Shown here one piece after another: positions 62,260-64,000 of a stretch of 64,000 bases of DNA; the first letter of the stretch is position 1; each line of letters opens with the position of its first letter. The notes beneath the pieces are model-generated. The model saw only the letters and a program-made list of their open reading frames with translations, did no database searches and was not told where the DNA came from. The stretch lies in assembly GCF_025399195.1 (NCBI RefSeq), contig NW_026252087.1, positions 496,001-560,000 of the forward strand, written 5' to 3'. A program made the translations under genes and the position numbers. The stretch comes from Umbelopsis ramanniana AG. Its lineage: Eukaryota > Mucoromycota > Umbelopsidomycetes > Umbelopsidales > Umbelopsidaceae.

Positions 62260-64000
62260 ATGACTCAATCTGACAAGCAGCTCAGACTTTTAAAGCGTCG
62301 ACTGAAGGAATGGGAAGCAGGCTTTTTAAAATCCCATGGTCGCAAAGCAACTATAAAGGACATTGCTGAAAACCCTTCAATAGGTAAGTCTTTGAGAACA
62401 AGGGACGCCTCCATTGCATTACAACCTTTTGCTTATCCCATATCAACGGTAACCTTAGAGGCAGAATATAAAAATTATCGAGCCGAAAAGAAAAAGCTTT
62501 CCGCTGGAGCAACTACTAGTAAGACGGATGCTACCAAACACAGTACTGCAGCTAAACGAAAGCTGCCCATGGCAGAAGAAAACGAAAATGAACTTTCCAG
62601 TAAGCGAACAACGGTATCACAATCGGAAGCACCGGAAACACCTTCCTCTGGAAGAAGAGTATCATACCAGTTTGAGTCGCCACGAATTAAGCGGCACGCC
62701 AGTGCTACTCCCACCAGACGACATTCGAAGGTGGACGCTTTTGTTTCTTCTGTGCATGGGAACTCTCCATCGACCATCAAACATAACCAGAACAGAGCAA
62801 ATCATTCACAGGAGTCGAACCCATCTATGAGTCCCGCTCGACGACGACAACATGGTGTCAGTCCAAACGAAACTGCAAAGCGATTACTTCGTACACCCAC
62901 TAAACTCTCATCACAAACTTATCCTTCACCAAAAGCCCTGAAATCTTTAGAAGCCGTGTTTCAAGAAGGCGAAAGCAACGGAAAGCCATCACTATTGGAT
63001 CTTTTTACGCAATTAACAGAAGAATCACCAGCAGTCGAAGCTGCCAGCCCTGTTGCAGACACATCGGCACCAGGCTGTGACGAGAGTATTCAATTTTTCT
63101 TGGAAGGGATGGTGGAGGAAACTGCCGTTGCTGAGACGCATGCCGGACTGTCGACTCCGAGGCACATACCTCGACGACGAGAAAAGCGGCCTGGTCTAGA
63201 GGGGTTTGCTCCCAGCAACTCCTTGAACGATATGAGCACAATGTCTGCAAGGCAATTCGGAAAGCCTGGCGCATCACATAGTCAGTCAACAAAGTCATCA
63301 CAACCAGAAAATCAATCGTTGTCACCGTTGAGTTTCAGAATTGCGCGGCCGTCAACAGGGGGCATCAAGAGTAATGTCAGCCCAAGTGCCGCAAAGACCG
63401 AAGACATACAGAGTCATATCATGCCTGGCTTCTACAGTAGCTTAGCATCAACACAGAACAGCCGGCGTTTACTGATTTCACCCGATCGGAGGCAGCGACT
63501 CCTCCGACAGCTATCAGATCATGGTGGTATTGGAAATGTACTGTTGGAAGATCCTAACAATGCTGAGAGTGACCAAGAACAACTTTTAGAGGGAAATGAA
63601 GTATGTAAAGCCTTGGAAATGGATATGCTTGATATGTATTGACCTGAGTATTCTACATTACAGTCCGGAGAAGACAATGTGGCTCAAGAAGTTTGGAAAA
63701 AGAAACCGATACAGAAGAGGCAAACACGACGATATAAAAGTATGAAAGCTGTCCTCTCTTTGATAGCGCAAAGTGTTCTGTTATAGTTTCTAACCCTCGT
63801 TATTACAAAGTTCCATACGTTGACACTTCCAAGTCTCGAATTAGCCAGCGGTCGGTCACGTCCAAACCACACGAACAATCACCGGAAGATGAGGATTCTG
63901 ACAGCAACAGTGAGAGTCATCCTGCTGAAACAGGCACATCTTCGCCATTGCTTCCTCAAAAAAGAAGTTTGAGGAACAAGAGTGATAATGCAGATTCTCT
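62260..64000 (+). CDS. SLD2: DNA replication initiation factor Sld2/Drc1 (3' end off the window)
   Basis: CDK-regulated initiation protein that, once phosphorylated, binds Dpb11 and helps activate the replicative helicase. It starts at 62260: MTQSDKQLRLLKRRLKEWEA, GFLKSHGRKATIKDIAENPS, which matches the Sld2 N-terminus (LKxWExxF, GRxP/A, DIxxNPxI). A 75-nt intron at 62384-62458 joins NPSIE to AEYKNYRAEKKKL, completing the motif; it is in frame and stop-free. The middle is Ser/Thr/Pro-rich with many SP/TP CDK sites. FQEGESNGKPSLLDLFTQL lies near 62960-63010. After an intron at about 63601-63671 comes WKKKPIQKRQTRRYK, a conserved basic motif. The window ends inside the gene. Confidence 0.9.

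Noticed and set aside
62810-62825. GAGTCGAACCC, like the T-arm of a tRNA on the minus strand
   Set aside because: Lies within Sld2 coding sequence and no cloverleaf or anticodon arm is evident nearby.

Overview
This is a eukaryotic, fungal window. Genes are compact and tightly packed, with many short GT-AG introns (about 50-100 nt). Nearly all recognisable genes are conserved eukaryotic housekeeping genes. A minor-spliceosome protein (U11/U12-65K type, RNPC3) that most Dikarya lack, together with the gene content and intron style, points to an early-diverging fungus, most probably Mucoromycota. That lineage call is an inference; no rRNA or mitochondrial marker is present.

Layout. 1-3.85 kb: minus-strand phenylalanyl-tRNA synthetase beta (3' end off the window) and RNPC3. 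3.95-8.8 kb: NAT9-type acetyltransferase (+), an unrecognised 3-TM protein (+) and an unrecognised helical/disordered protein (-). 9.6-16.8 kb: an accessory island of four tandem, intronless, TetX-like FAD monooxygenase genes (+). One copy is interrupted by a single in-frame TAG. The three intact copies share a two-part promoter module (GGYTGATCCGCCGAGCTG plus GACCACGG about 50-60 bp downstream); copies 3 and 4 each carry it twice. 17.6-28.0 kb: minus-strand genes for a seven-CCHC-knuckle Gis2/CNBP protein, the FACT subunit Spt16 and symplekin/Pta1. 28.5-29.2 kb: NAC alpha (+), followed by about 2.2 kb without a supported gene. 31.4-36.1 kb: a P5-type ATPase with a signal peptide and Cys-rich ectodomain. 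36.8-43.2 kb: a four-TM MARVEL-like protein, Cwc21/SRRM2-type splicing factor (-), CDC25/rhodanese-like phosphatase (+), Rio1 kinase (-), and ATP synthase epsilon (+). 43.45-51.1 kb: Rev3 (-) and a small single-TM protein with a Mim1-like membrane segment (-). 51.8-57.5 kb: PP2A B56 subunit Rts1, ribosomal proteins eL27 and uS2 (+). 57.7-64 kb: two divergent pairs, PDRG1(-)/TAF6(+) and nucleolar FKBP(-)/Sld2(+), the last running off the window.

Most genes act in core expression (tRNA charging, splicing, 3'-end formation, chromatin and transcription, ribosome biogenesis and translation) or genome replication and repair (Rev3, Sld2), and they are not an operon-like system. The one region that looks like a specialised, evolving system is the monooxygenase cluster: paralogues in A-B-A-B order, mosaic sequence suggesting gene conversion, one dying copy, and a shared palindromic cis-element. 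Its resemblance to tetracycline-inactivating TetX enzymes and its lack of introns make it the best candidate for a transferred, inducible detoxification or secondary-metabolite-modifying locus. No tRNA, rRNA, CRISPR array, transposon or virus-derived element was recognised. Exon borders below were read by eye; those given explicitly preserve frame and splice consensus.
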